Below, in pieces: positions 1 through 13,241 of a stretch of DNA of 64,000 nucleotides (positions are counted from its first letter, which is position 1; each line of letters opens with the position of its first letter). The position numbers and the translations under genes are program-made. The notes beneath the pieces were generated by a model, which did no database searches, had not been told where the DNA came from, and worked only from the letters and a program-made list of their open reading frames with translations. The DNA is from Salvator merianae. Its lineage: Eukaryota > Chordata > Lepidosauria > Squamata > Teiidae. Where the stretch lies: positions 132,663,598-132,727,597 of the forward strand of contig QVOM02000034.1 in NCBI GenBank assembly GCA_003586115.2, given 5' to 3'.

Positions 1-3000
1 GTGAAGTAATAAGATGGGTTTTCTTTCAGCATTATTGAACTCAGAAAATCCTTCTTTGGGTTAGAGCATGAGGAAAGAAAATGGTTAGTCATTTTGCTGA
101 TGTGTTCTTTCAACCCAAAGTGAACTGAAGCTGGATTAAATTTTAGGTGTTTCTGGGCTCTAAGAGGGCAAGTTAACATCTTTTGGCCTGAGTCAAGTGA
201 TAGTTCCTGGTTTCATCTGGGTCTGGTAAGCCAGGGGGCAAGTGGGATGCAAGGGACACTTGGATGCTGTGGTTAGCTCTGCCTCCTGAAGCATGGAGCT
301 CCTCCAACCCCACCATTACTGCCCTGTGTTGGGGAACAATGCCAGAAGGATGGGGGACTGCTTGCTTCATGTAGGCTCTCTGCTTAATCTGGAACAGAAT
401 AAAAAAAGGTTCCCTTTTGTTGGCTTACATTCCTTAGCCAACCTGAGTTCAAGATAGTAGAATGTCCACCGAGCAAAGACAGTAGACAAGCACGGGAGAG
501 AAGAAGAACTTTCCCCTCCATCACCTAAAATTTATGAAACTGAACTTGACATTGTGGATTTTGAGCATGTCTGTAAAGATTATACATCTGTGACTGAGGA
601 TGAAAACAGAATGTGTCACTAGGTGACAGCTACTTTCCTGCTATTATCCTTTCATTTCTGCTTTCCTACTTTTTATGAGTCTTGAAAAAATATGGAGAGC
701 AGCTGACAGATGTGGCTGGAAGCCTAAATATACTTGGCCACTTAGAGCTTATTTTATTGTCAATGAGACACTTTCTCCTTTACGTATCTTGACTCAGGGC
801 TCTCTGCCTTGCCTGTCACTCTCTGCCAGCTGCAGCTGGCAGCTGTTTATACTTGTTTCTAACAATAATTTTATTTCTGGCCTGGGATTCATCCTGTCTC
901 TTCCCTCTTGTTATTACCTTGGAGAGGCACAGCCCTTCTAGATGGAGCAGAAGGGCTTTAAGATCCTATTAACTAGAGTTCCACTCTGAGGGAAATAGGC
1001 AGCAGGGAGACAGCTGCTCAGATGTAAGTCTGCTTATGTCTTTCATCAGAAATTAACACATTTTAGTTTAAAGTGAGCAGAACTGCCACTTTAAAAAACC
1101 AAAACAAAAAAACAGTTCTACCAGTTCTATACTTGACTCCTATCATGAAAAATGGTGTGTGCGGGCTCAGCACAGAGTGAGAAACAATACTTTCTGAATG
1201 GTGGATGTAGTGCTAGTGCTCACTGGAAGGTTGGCAAGAAGGCTGAATAGTGGTGTGTTTCCCTTTATTCCCAAATGCATCAAATATATCTTAAAAGTTG
1301 GATGTTAGACTTCAAATGTATTCTGGGTATTCTATATGAAGAACCATGTCTGTTTTCCTTTAATGGATGAAAGTTCTGTTAATTTGCCCGCTGTCCTTGG
1401 CTTACACACCTAAGCTGGGAGGATAATGCTCTCCAGTCCAACCTTGGTCAGTCTATCCTTTTATCCTTTGCAGGGTCCCTCCTTATTCTTATAACAAGGA
1501 TAGGATGGCAGATATGTGCTAATTGCACTGCCTATGAGACTAAGAAATTCAGCCCTATGAAGCTGGACCTTAACACAGGACAGTCATGGAGGTACTATGT
1601 GCCAATGGCCAGAGAGGGGTGCATCCTCCATCATCCTTTGGCAGAACAAGTGTCAGGTTGTATATTTTGCTTTCCTCCTTTTTTTTTCTTGGTCTGGAAT
1701 TATGTGTTATACCTTTGATTAATCTGTCTTTCACTTCATACCACCTCAGAATAAAAGCTGTTTGGCTATGAGTCCAAAAGAATGCACTGCTTTGCTAGAA
1801 AGTATAGAACAGGCAGAACATTGGGGAATATCTACCAGTTTTAATGTTTCTTCCCTGCCTGCGGGCCTGAGAAAACTAATCCTACAGAATCAGCTGTAGA
1901 GTGTTTTCTTCTGCTCTGACAGTCAGGATCAAGCCAGAAGTGGTGGTGAACTCGTAATTTGCATCCATGCTTCTGTGTCTTTGTGTATGCGTGTGTGAAA
2001 TACAGACATATATCAAGATAAAGCGAGTAAGGGTCACCTCTGCTTCCTCTGTCCTGCCTCTGCTGGACCCTGTATTTCCATGAGAGGGTGGTTGAACAGG
2101 AGTGTTCCTTGTCAGGCTTATGTCTACAAGATGTTTTTGAGGTCTTCTGAATGGGGGAGAAATGACTGGCAACAACTGATGTTCCAGAATGAAGGCAGGA
2201 TGGAGTCAAAACTGGGTGCCAACATAATTAGTTGTTGTGAAGGGTTTCTTAGAGAGGACATAGTATTGGAGTGTCTTTGTTCAGTGTGGTTTCTTATCAA
2301 CCATCCAAAAGGACTAAAACAGCTGTAGTCTGATATCATACAGTGTGCCTTCAAGGGGTCCTGGCAAGATGGCTATACTCTGCTTAAAATTCTTTTCTCA
2401 CTTTATATTAGTTCTGTAAAGAAAGTATCTAGTGGTGCAATGTAAATTTGTGTCACAATTTTTGTCATGGTGGGGGAAAAAGTAGTTGAACGTGTTGCTG
2501 CAGTACTAATAAATAACAGGATCCTCGGTAGCTGCTATTAGTATTTTTTTTTTTCAAAAAGTCATACATTTGGTAGTGAGGTCCTGGCACCAATTTCTGG
2601 TCTGGCTTTCCATCAGGAAGGTGACACTTTTCCTGTTGTTATCACTGGGCATCAACAAACTATCATTATATCCCAGTTTTGTTGCAAGGCTCCCAAGTCC
2701 CATGCCAGTGCTTCTGCCTAGCTGAAATGTGTGTCCTAGAATAAAGTCTAGGTGGTGGATGGAGAAGGGCGTGTCTGTGTGCAGACAGAGGTGGAATGTA
2801 GTCTCAGGCATGAAAGGAAGTCATTTTCCTCATTGCCAACGCCATCTGTGGCTCATCACTTTGCCCTTCCCCAGTCATGCATGGGAACTCACTTATGGGG
2901 GCTTCCTGAACTGCCGGCACCACAATTTGTTTCCTACTTTTGGCCAATGAAATTGCCCACTTTGGGGATTATTCCCCATTGTTGCCGTGGAGGCAGCTGC

Positions 3001-3369
3001 TACTGGGAGTGGATCTAATTTAATCCCCCTGCCATCTGTCCTTAGGTGCTGCTGTGTAGATCATCTGCACACACTGTGGTGCCAGGAAACTCCACAAGCT
3101 AGAGGAAAACTTCCATTTGTTCCTTCTGTGTCTTTGTGAGGCGGTATGAATTGTTTGCTAATAGGGAAATGGTACCATTAAAAGGGAATTAATGTTATCC
3201 TTTCGGCCTTGTCTCTTCTCTCCACAGTTACAGCCATTATCCATTTAAAGAAGTGATAATTGATTATATTATAGTTCATTAATTTCTTAACTGGCAACAG
3301 CTGCAATTTGTCATTCTTGGGATTTACTAGATGCGATAAAAGCAACAATATCATGCTGGCATCTCAGCG
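1..3369. other. No supported feature (distal 3' flank)
   Basis: All open frames are short and none resembles a known protein. No repeat family with clear ends was recognised. The neighbours of mammalian TNR (KIAA0040, TNN) were looked for on both strands by their known protein features and not found here or elsewhere in the window. Confidence 0.6.
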
Positions 3370-3577
3370 TGTTGGCAGACACCCCTGATGCCATGTCAGG
3401 GTGCTGCCAACTCACCTAGCTGAAATTTCCCTCACTTTCTGAGAAGTTTTGACTTGTTGCTGGAAGATTCAGCATCTGGTGCACATTGTGTTGGCATAGT
3501 ATTGGATCATCCATCCTGGAACTCCTTGTGTGCGCAAAAAACAAAACACAGTGCAGTTCCTGGATGGATGATCCAAT
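3370..3577. repeat. Two adjacent inverted repeats (fold-back sequence)
   Basis: The first hairpin lies at about 3372-3413, with TTGGCAG-ACCCCTGA arms around a short loop. The second has arms at 3501-3523 and 3555-3577 that match as reverse complements at 22 of 23 positions around a loop of about 31 bases. No flanking direct repeat identifies a transposon. Confidence 0.7.
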
Positions 3578-4097
3578 GCTGTGTTGAAGCAGGTCTTGTA
3601 CCACTCCATGGTTTGGTTCCTAGAAACCACTGTGTAGTACAGAACTGTGTGATGCAAGTAATTATCACTCCTGGAATACTGGGAACCATGTTAGGGGAAC
3701 TGCGGAGGCCCAGTCTGCCATTTTAAGTGGCTGGCACCACAGAAATGGTGATCCAGGATGTGTAAACATGATCTTTCAAGATGTTCTCAGCTAGGAGTTA
3801 CTGCTGGCACAGCACAACTGTTGGAAAAGGCCATTTATATGGCCAGCTCCTGAATTGGCTTGGGAGCTATCAGCAACTGAATAGTAGGGCTGATTTTTGC
3901 CCCTCCATGACACCTGGAAGTCCCCTTAAATTTGACTCACAGTGGTTAAATGGCCACCGTGAAGTAAATCAACAAAGCAAGGTATTTCAGAGTGAGAAAC
4001 TTCCATTCTGAGGTTAAGATGTCCTGTCTCTCTTTCAGGACAATTTTAGGGGTTGCCTCAGTGAACATTTGAACATGGACTCAGTCAATCAATCTAA

Positions 4098-4308
4098 GGC
4101 TGTGATCACACAAAGCAAAAGAAGCATCACTGAGGTGTCTTATTGAAGGCTCTGAGGTGGGATTGTTCACACACCAGTCTGCCCCTCCCTCTCTCATGAA
4201 CATTCTGTGCTAGAAAAGGTGGATTAGAGAAGCGTGGGACACAAGGACCACGCACTACAGTCACTGAGACACTTCCAAGTAGCCCTTTGGTTATGTCTGA
4301 ACACCAGC
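4098..4308. mobile_element. Small TIR element (MITE), second copy, opposite orientation
   Basis: This is the reverse complement of the 21506-21719 element. Both contain a block reading approximately CACACACCAGTCTGCCCCTC and another reading CTAGAAAAG-TGGATTAGAGAAG. The ends are GGCTGTGATCACACAAAG on the left and, on the complement, GCTGGTGTTCAGACATAAC on the right. No clear target duplication remains, consistent with an older copy. Confidence 0.7.
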
Positions 4309-5451
4309 TCAGTGGCACTGTGGAAAGGAGGTCCATGCTATAATAAATCAATGGTACTTCTGAGGGGAGACCTAGTGGGTCAACTGTGTTGTGATGGGAA
4401 GACCAGTTCATCAGTGTAAGTCAGTGGTGCCTCAGAGGCTAATTAATGTTTTTGAATATTTCCAGAATTCTTTTAACTGGGGAACTCATATTTTTCAATC
4501 GGTGTATAAGTGAAATCATGTGGTAAAGTAAGTGTTATACAAGGAAGTCAGATTTTACTGACCATGTAGAAGCAACCTTGTGTTAAAACAAGCCATGTTA
4601 CACAAGGAACAACTGTATTCACAAGTTGCATATGAATAAACCAAAGAAGAAGGCTCTGCTCCAAAGATAAAATAAGGTCAGAACCTGCAACTAGCAAACA
4701 GTTAAATATTCCGTCAGTGATGGTTGGCTTGGAATTAGGATACTCCAAACGTAATGATTTCTAACCCAATTAGTGTTGATACATCTCTAGCTCTTCTGAG
4801 TGGAGGATATAAAAGCCATGCTAATTCCTACAGAGAACAGTATTCATGTGATGGACAATGTTGCCATTTGAGGTTTCTTTCACACCTCTTGTTAGATTAA
4901 ATCTGGCCAGTATATGTGTTTCACTGTGTGGCATGACATTAGAAAAAAATAGTGACTTTTGTTGTTGTTGTCTGTTGTGAGGCCTTCTTGTCTTTGTAGT
5001 TTCTTGGCTCTTACTAGTAATTCCTTCCTGAGGAAATCCTTAGAGTTCTGTTTTCTTCGCTTAGGAAGTTGATGCTGACAAAAAGACTCAGAACAAAGAG
5101 CCTTAGGTGCTTAGGAGAGATTGCCATGAGCAGTGGTGAAATGTTGTCAGTTAAAGCTTTGTCCAGTCTTGCCCCAGGAAGCTAGGTTCATCTCTGACTT
5201 TAGGAAGTGAGGGCTGCTGCTGATCTTGACATGATGAGAGGCTCACCACAATGCTGGGCCCTAGTGGTAAAAGCTGACATAATTCTTTGAAGTCACAAAG
5301 CAAGTGCCATCGCCAGCTGGCAGGGCAGGAACATGAAAAGTTACAGCACACAACTTCTTATATCATGTGCATTTATGATATTTCCACCATTAATGATTTC
5401 AGAGGGCTAGGAACAGTTGCATACAGTATCTTATAAAATACCTAGAATAAA

Positions 5452-5493
5452 ATGGTGCTAATGTTGTTAGGCATGGTGCTAATGTTGTTAGGC
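5452..5493. repeat. Perfect 21-base tandem repeat, two copies
   Basis: ATGGTGCTAATGTTGTTAGGC is present twice head to tail with no mismatch. Its short length and perfect identity suggest a recent duplication. Confidence 0.9.
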
Positions 5494-6044
5494 ATTGAGT
5501 TCAACTTCTCCTGTCTGTAGTAACAAATGCTTGCCATCTTTGCATGCTCTTTGTTCCCAACCATCCTTTTAGTCTATTGTCTTCCCCTTCCGCTTCCCAC
5601 ACTCTTATCAAACATTTTTTTTCTTTTCCTCTTCATTTGTTCACATCATATGCCCAAAGGCTATGAATTTCTACTTGATGATAATTACTTCAAGGGAGAA
5701 GTTGAATTTAATCAGTGTTCTTCCTGCAGTCCATGATATTTTAAGTAACTGTATGCAAATACTTTAAGGCTGCACTCACACCCAATATTTAAGATAGGCT
5801 GAGGCAGTCTGTGATTCCCAAGGATCACACCAAAAAATGCCCTTTTGATTTTTATCTAAGCTATTTTCTTTCAATCTGATCTATCTGGTATTTGGATTAT
5901 CCCAGCCCTGGGATCATTTTTGTTCCATAGTCTGGTTATATTTTCAGGGTGTGATTGTTCAAGCAGGATATTAGGAATGGTACCCAAGCTTTTGTGGGCA
6001 GGGAGAGGGAAGGTTTCTCTTTTTGGCCAAAGCCTGACCTCGTG

Positions 6045-6580
6045 GGCATTCTAAAGGGGTGGTCCATCACCCCCCACTTCTTTTTTTCCTCAAGTCATCA
6101 CCTGCCTCTTTCTCCCTTTTTTGTTACAACTGAGGTTTTTGAAAGTGCACAATTCTGCACATTCTTAGGTGAACGGGAGAACATGCTGGCATGAATGCCA
6201 CGGACCGGGGAGGGTTAGAATTGTGGCAAGATCCCCTTCCTTCAACTTGATTTTTTAAAAAAATTAAAACATAGATCTCTGCAAGCTCCTATTGCCTCCC
6301 CCTGAATCTGGGAAGTTTCAGATTTGAGCACTTGCACACATTCTAGAGGGGTGGTAGCGTTGTCTCCACTCCCTCCTTGCTCTTTCCCCTCTTTTTGTTA
6401 CAATAGGAGTTATCACAAGTGCATAATTCTGCATGTTCCTAGGTGATGGAACACCTGTGGGGGGCTATAATGATGGCATGGTCCCTCTTCCTCCTCCTCT
6501 ATTTTTTTTTTTACTTAAAACATAGATTTCCACAAGTTCAGATTTGTGCACTTATGCACATTTCAGAGGAACCCAAAAAA
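6045..6580. repeat. Imperfect tandem duplication, period about 274 bases
   Basis: TTTTTGTTACAA followed by a GTGCA-AATTCTGCA block occurs near 6118-6165 and again near 6392-6440. The words AACATAGAT and CAGATTTG-GCACTT also recur in phase, near 6268-6320 and 6520-6560. There are about two copies with many substitutions. No coding pattern. Confidence 0.7.
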
Positions 6581-7049
6581 GGAGGCTCGTTGAGACAAAA
6601 TGTGATTGACAGAAATGCACCCAATCACAGAGGGAAGAGGGAAGGGAAGGATGGTATGGGTGGAGAGGGAAAGGGTACCCTGACATCAGACTGAGGATAG
6701 GGAGGCTGAAAAGGGTGGACAAATAAGAATAAACTGGGCATGCAATAATTAGATGGGTGTGATCAAGACAATAACAGGTGTAGTCACTGTTGTGCTCTAG
6801 AATGGATTAATTTGTTGCAGTGTGACAGGGTCCTATGTAACAGCATCCAGAGCCAATACTTCAAAGGCATTTATCTTCACTCTTTCACTCTTTCCCAATG
6901 TTCAACTTTTACAGCTGTACATTAAAGGTGGAAACACCATTATTTTAATCATTTCTGATGTTTGTTTTCATGGAAGTGACTTATATATGATGTTGTCTAA
7001 ACTTGCCATCTCCTTTTTTTTCATAGGATGGTTCATCTCTTAAAGTCTT

Positions 7050-7560
7050 CAGTGAACTATTCATCTTTATCTAACTGGAAGCCCAAGAAAACAAAACTGT
7101 CTACGGCCTCTGCTTCTTCTATTTCAGTATAAATTCATTAAATGTGCTGGCTGACATTACCTTATTCTTCTCAATATTTAACATTAATTCAGATTTTGAA
7201 GGCTCAGTTTTTCTTTTGTAGTGAGATCTTCTAAATCTTTACTGTCAGCTAACAGAGTGGTGTTAATTGCATATCTCACTGTTAATTTTAACCCCAGCTG
7301 CTTTTTCTTTCAGTTTTGTCATTCTTATGATATATTGTCTGTACAGGTTGAACAAGCAAGGGGACAATATGCTTATCCTACTTCCTTGGAATTCTGATCT
7401 GCTGTATACCCCACCTACCCCCACTCCCTTCCCAATTCTGACTATTTTATCCTCATGTAGACTGTCAACTGTTCTTACATATTCATGAACTTCAACATAT
7501 TCCATATTCTAGTGTGATCTATGCATTTAGAAAGCCTTCCTGTAGTCAGTGAAGGAAAGG
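7050..7560 (-). mobile_element. BovB/RTE-type LINE remnant, minus strand
   Basis: On the minus strand the segment reads FTDYRKAF, then after a stop EYVRTVDSLHEDKIVRIGKGV, then ILSPCLFNLYRQYIIR and KLKEKAAGVKI, then RYAINTTLLADS where RYADDTTLL is expected. These are RTE reverse transcriptase blocks in correct order with several breaks. The catalytic YADD is lost. Confidence 0.8.
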
Positions 7561-7904
7561 TAAACTTTCTCTATTAATGGTATTATATTCTTTAAAATAA
7601 CAAAATAAAAACTGACTTTGCGTTGGAAGTAGAAAATGTGACATGCTACGCCCGTCTTTTTTTTTTAAAAAAGCTGTCCTTTAGGGAAAATGTAGCCTGT
7701 CATTCCTCAAATGGTCTCACTTAGGCAGCAAACCGAAAAGAAAAAACAAAAGATGAAAATAAGTTCAAAAAGCTCTTAATTCATTATAAATTACAATAAA
7801 AGTATCAAAAGAGTAACAATAATAAAAACAATAGAGATGCAATAAAAATAAAATTTATAGTGTGGTACAATAGTATAGTGAAGAAAATCTTCTAAGTTAA
7901 AACC

Positions 7905-7990
7905 CTGGGCCTGCCATAGTCTGTGCCACTATGTACATGGCAGGTCTCTATTCCAGGATATAATCCAGAATAAGGCCGAGTGCTGAAAGG
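7905..7990. repeat. Dispersed repeat fragment shared with 52025-52125
   Basis: The word order CTATTCCA-G-ATAATCCAG then AATAAGGCC-AGTGC occurs here and again near 52088-52122 in the same orientation, with a shared GCAGGTC-CT word upstream. The family is not recognised. Confidence 0.5.
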
Positions 7991-8195
7991 ACCCATGGAG
8001 GGTGAAATCTGAATGGGAAGACATATCTATTCTGATATTTGCAGCACAATTTTGGACCTTATATGTAACCATCAATTTAGTGAACTGGATTTAGTAATAA
8101 ATCAGGTAATGTAGGCAAATAATTTAGGGCCAATAATGCACATACAATCAGAAATACCTATCAGCAGCTTTGCTGCTGTATTCTGCATTAACTAA

Positions 8196-9055
8196 GGGTG
8201 TGTTCAGACCAGTGATTTTTAAAACTGCCTGAATAAAATGAGTGAATAATTCCTGGACACACAGAAAAAAAGCCTTCCAAACACAGGCATTTATTCGCTT
8301 CATAACTCACCTATAGTGCAGCCTCTTTGCTTCAACAGACAAGGTATCAAGCCTGCAAAGGATGCTGCTCAGTGATTGGCTGCTGGGTATGAAATCACTG
8401 CCTCTTTGAAGCAGTTTCCAACTCCTTAACTCCTTAACAGCCAGTTTTTTTTGTCTGCAAACAAAATCATTCTGAAACTCATGTCTCTCTCCTTTCCCAC
8501 TCCTCGTTATTATAAGAAGTCCAGTGTTCTTTTCTAAGCTAAAGAAGGCAGGATAAGAGTTATTTCTGCAGATCTGTTTAATTGAGTTCAAAAGTTCCTG
8601 GTGCTGGCAAGAGCTCACTGGTGACCGCCCCTCCTTCCCTGTCCGATTGTTCCATGCCTTCAAGTCAAAGTTCTGAAACTCAAGTCTCTCTCTCCCCCTA
8701 CTCCTTGTTATTATATGAAGTCCAGTGTGCTTTTTAAGTAAAGAAGGCAGGATAGGAGTTATGTTTTTAGTTGCACTTTCAGCTTCCTTCAATCTGTTTA
8801 ATTGAGTTCAAGTTCCCAAGAGCTTGCTGGTGACCCTCCCTCCCTGTCCGATTGTCTGCTGGGTTGTTTTAAGGCTGTGATTGGTGGAGGCACTTCAGTT
8901 CTAAGGTGACCAGAGAGCTCTTTTCTCCCGGCTGTTGAATGAGACAAATCAGGCTTAGAGGAGGGGTAAGGTGAATTTTCCTATTTCCTGTTTGCCCCCC
9001 CCCCCAGGCTCAAATTCACCCAGAAGCAGCTGAAATAGCTAGTCTGAACACACCC
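8196..9055. mobile_element. Non-autonomous Harbinger-like element with internal tandem duplication
   Basis: Perfect 14-base terminal inverted repeats GGGTGTGTTCAGAC are flanked on both sides by TAA, the 3-base target duplication expected of Harbinger transposition. Inside, a block of about 200 bases occurs twice in tandem (about 8471-8660 and 8672-8860). A 161-residue minus-strand open frame spans both blocks and so contains the repeated peptide pattern GLHIITRSRGRE / GLLIITRSGKGE. No transposase motif is seen. Confidence 0.8.
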
Positions 9056-12000
9056 TAAGCTTCCAATTTGTTTTCAAGGATACAAAGAGAGACATTGAAA
9101 AGGTCTCTGAGTCAAAATGTGGACAGCAGCAGAGGTGTCTGTGGATGGATAGGTAGTCAGGACATCCTATTCATGAAACTTATTGTGAGATAGGGGAATA
9201 CATTGGGAGGTCTGATTTGTGCCCAATGCAGTGGGCTGGATCTGAAGATGCTCATTGGTTCTACACTCAAAGTACTTGGTCCTCCAGCACCATATCTTTG
9301 GGCAACTGTACTCTGATGTCCCTCATTCCATGAAAGATTTTGGATTAGTGGGATAAGGCTATGGCAAACTTTAATCCTGTAATTCTGATCCACACTAAAA
9401 AACACTAGTCTACTCAGTTTACAATCTAGTCTTTTGTCAAGGTAGAAGAACACTGAGAGGGCATACCTTTCTCTTGAGTAAATTAATCTCTCCCTCTAGG
9501 ATACCTATTATTAATCTTATCAGAACCCTTTTGATTTTTCCTCTCTGCTCTTCTCTGAGTCAGTCATCTGCACTCTCGCATTATAACGCGCAGAATGGTA
9601 TCAAAATCACTATTTTTCTTGTTTCATCTTTGGATTTTTTTTTGTCAGCTTGCCAACTATTTGTAAACAATGCTGCAATTTCTACATACTGTATAATTTT
9701 CTTTCGAGTTCACTTTGAAATGGATTAAATTAAAGCTTTCCTCATCTTCTATATTTTAAAAGTTACACAAGCAGTGAAAATGCTTTCGCTTTGGTCTACT
9801 GCATTTTTAAGTGATTGTGTAATTTGATGCTATTTCCCCATAATAAAATCTGCTCTTTGGGAATAAATACAAGTCATTTGTCTTGCCCCACCTTCCTGGG
9901 CTTAATTGACCATCCAAGTAATTATGAAATCAAACCAAAGTTTTAGACACTGCCTGACACACATGTAAACATGTATTTGTTGCTTAGAGGAGTTGCCATA
10001 GTAGGTGGGGAATCAAAATCCCCTCTAAGAAATATTTCTTCATTTTTAAATTTGACTTTTTTTTTTTTTGAGAATGGAAGAAAAATACTGCCATTACTGT
10101 TTATTTGGACTATAAATTTATGCTAAGGTAAGATCTTTCTATGTCCCCATTTGCCAGCAACTAAAATAAAACAGTTTTCTTTAGACATTTTGGAACTTTG
10201 AAATTGAACTCTCTTGCTTAGAACTATTGAAGTTCCTCTTGATTTAGAGGACTTCATATGATTTTTTTTGGAAGAGAATGACATCAGGACCTAACATTCC
10301 AAGGTAAGCATTAACTCTGTAGACTGCAATGTTGCTGAGATCATTCTGCTGGCATAATTTTGCTTGGTCCTAGGTTTAGTTACTTGGTCTTTCATCTTTT
10401 CTTCACAGTGTTTTCACAGTCAATAAATACTCATTAACTTTGCATGAACTACTGCAGAAATTGTCAGAGACTGCTGAGAAGCTTCCTGAAAATTTTAATC
10501 CAAGAGGATTGTGGATTACGTTTATCATCTCCCCAGCTCTTTGGGAGCAAAGTCTCATCTATTTTTGGGAATTTCTTTGTTATGTGTATCTTTAGTGACA
10601 TAAAAGCTGCTGATCCACACTTCTTCTACCATCCTATTTTGGCACTTATAACTATCTTCTTTCCTGCCAGTGCCCAGTACTTCTCCAACTTGGTCTGGCT
10701 GGGTTCCTAAAATGGGGCTCTTATTATGGTATGTTCAATATTTGTTTTTCCTCAATAATCACAGTATCACCAGTCCTGACAACTCCATCTTATTATATCT
10801 GGCATCACAGTATTTTCCTTGTTTATCATTTTCTGTTGGTTCTGCCATCCAGTACCCTGTTGCTATTTCTATGATTTTTAATGAGTTGTCAGGCACCTTG
10901 TTCCAGAGACTGCAAGGAAGAGTGGAAGCAGTTTATTGATGCAGCATGTATTGTATCACTAGGTTAACAAGCAGTAGGTATAACAATATGTTATACCCAC
11001 TAACACTCCTTGAGCAACTCCAAGTGCCACCCAAGCCTTGCCAGCCCCACCCAGTTCAACAGCTGCTGGAATCCTTGTCAGTTTAACCACAATTTGCACT
11101 ATTTGACTCTGACTCTGAAGAGAATAAAGGTATCAGCTGATCTTTCCCCTGTTAGTGGAACTGTAGGTCTTTTCTTTTGGTTGCAGATAGCCTGTCCCTG
11201 TTAGAAGTATTCATGGCTGACACAGAGAGGCCTGAAATTTCCCAACATGAATAGTGTCTGTATGTCTAATTTGCCAGACTTTTCAGTCTCTGAAAGTGTC
11301 TCAGTTAATGTCACAAGCTGCTTTATTCTTTTTTCTTGTCTATTTGATTTGTTAGTCCAAAGGATTCAAGTAGGAAAATTTCCTCTGACTTGCTAAAGTG
11401 AGTCAATAGTGCACTAATTTCACATTTTCAAAATATGTTATACTTCTTCTTTCATCTTCCTGGGAGTCTGGTCTTCGTGTTAGTAACTGACATGGTATTT
11501 TCTGATTTTTCTTCTGATACTTCCTTCATTTGTAATTCTGTCACTCTCACTTGTCCTCAGGCTTTTATTAAAATCTCAACCTGCTTTTCCTCTTGAAAAC
11601 TGCTGAGCAATTGTATGTAAAGAAGACGGTGGAGCTCAATACTTTTAAATCCTCTTACAGGCCAGATTCCATATTTTCCTGAATTTTTTTCCCCTTCACC
11701 AGTAATTGGAGTAGCAGCATGTTCTGTTGAAGTACTAACAAGCCTATCTGTGGAAAATAATTGAACTTCCTCTAATACTGAATTTGCACAGAGACAAAAA
11801 TGTGCTAAAATAACACTGTTTTTAATCCAATTGCACCTTTTTAAACAGCTGCATTTGCCCCTTTTGGACTGAAATACAGCAGAGTTGAGGGGGCAAAGAA
11901 GTAGGATGTAGCAATTGATTTTAATAAAGTTGTCTGCTGATGCCGAGGTTAACAGCAATAACATTGCTCTTAATCACTCGACAGCTTTTGTATCTAGCTC

Positions 12001-12581
12001 CTATTATTTTCCTCCTTTTCTCTTTTAGGCATTGAGTATTGCCTTTGGTAATTGTTAAGAGTATGCAATTCCCAACTCAGCGTCATGGCTTGAAGTCAAA
12101 ATTAAGAGAATCAGCTTAGCTTAAATGAGATATAAGAGGAGAGAAGGTGAGAGAGCCAATTTCCCTTTTTACCACCATGGGTTTCCTACATATAGTTTGC
12201 TATGTTTACCTACTTCTGTTATAGAATTTGTTTTCTTTGTTCCTAACACAGGTCAATATTTTCCAGAGAAGACAAACATCTTAGTCTTTCTAATGAGTCG
12301 TCATAGAGTAAGGTTGCGTTTGAGGATTTGAATTACAGTCATAAATTTTGCTCTGATACTGGGTCCTATGAGGGAAATAGCTTTTGTTATCTACTCTTGC
12401 TTCTAGAAGTTAATACCAATTTTGCAGATGTTTTTCTTTTGGCTCATAATTGTTTTTTAAAAAAATATACTTTCCTATTGAGAACAGTGTATGTGCATTT
12501 GGACCAATTCAGTATTTTTGTTGCCCTGCTTTGCTTTGATGAATATATTTAACAGTATCTAAAGCTTATCTTTACTTCTAG
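9056..12581. other. No supported feature
   Basis: The sequence is A/T-rich and without recognisable exons or repeats. A 135-residue minus-strand frame at 11557-11964 shows no recognisable motif and no splice-site pattern and is not annotated as a gene. Confidence 0.55.
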
Positions 12582-13241
12582 TTCTGCTTCATTGATTATG
12601 CTAAAGCCTTTGATAGTGAGGATCACAACAAATTGTGGCAAGTTGTTAAAGAGATGAGATTACTAGACTACCTTATGTGACTCCTGATGAATCTGTGGAT
12701 AAAGAAGCAACAGTTGGAACCAAATATGGAACAACTGATTGATTCAAGATTGAGAAAGAGATGTGACCTGATTGTACACTGTCTCTCTATTTATTTAACT
12801 TATATACAGAGTACACCATACAAAATACCGAGCTGAAGACATCAAAAGTTGGAATTAAGATTTCTTGGAGAAATATTAATAACCACAGATACAGAAGCAA
12901 TGCTACTCTGACAGCAGAAACAGAAGAACCATTAAGGAGTTTCCTGGTGAAAGTGAGAGAGAGCAAACCTGGCTTGAAGCTCAACATTAAAATATCTAAG
13001 ATCATGGCATCCAGTCCCATCACTCCTTGGCAAATAGAGGGGGAAGACATGGAAACAGTGACAGATTTTATTTTCCTGGTCTCAAAAATCACTGCAGACA
13101 GTGACTGCAAACACAGAATTAAAAGATGCTTACTCCTTGAGAGAAAGGCTACAGCAAATCTGGACAACATATTAGAAAGCAGAGACATGACCTTGCTAAC
13201 AAAGGCCTCCATAGTCAAAGTTATGGCCTTCCAACATGCAT
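12582..13241 (+). mobile_element. BovB/RTE LINE remnant (reverse transcriptase)
   Basis: The plus strand shows CFIDYAKAFD...DHNKLW (RT motif A), then ESKPGLKLNIKISKIMAS, ITPWQIEGEDMETVTDFIFL and CKHRIKRCLLLERKATANLDN. This is the RT-to-C-terminal stretch of BovB-type RTE elements. The YADD position reads YRSN, and stops and frameshifts are present. BovB is shared by squamates and ruminants through horizontal transfer (established knowledge). Confidence 0.88.
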
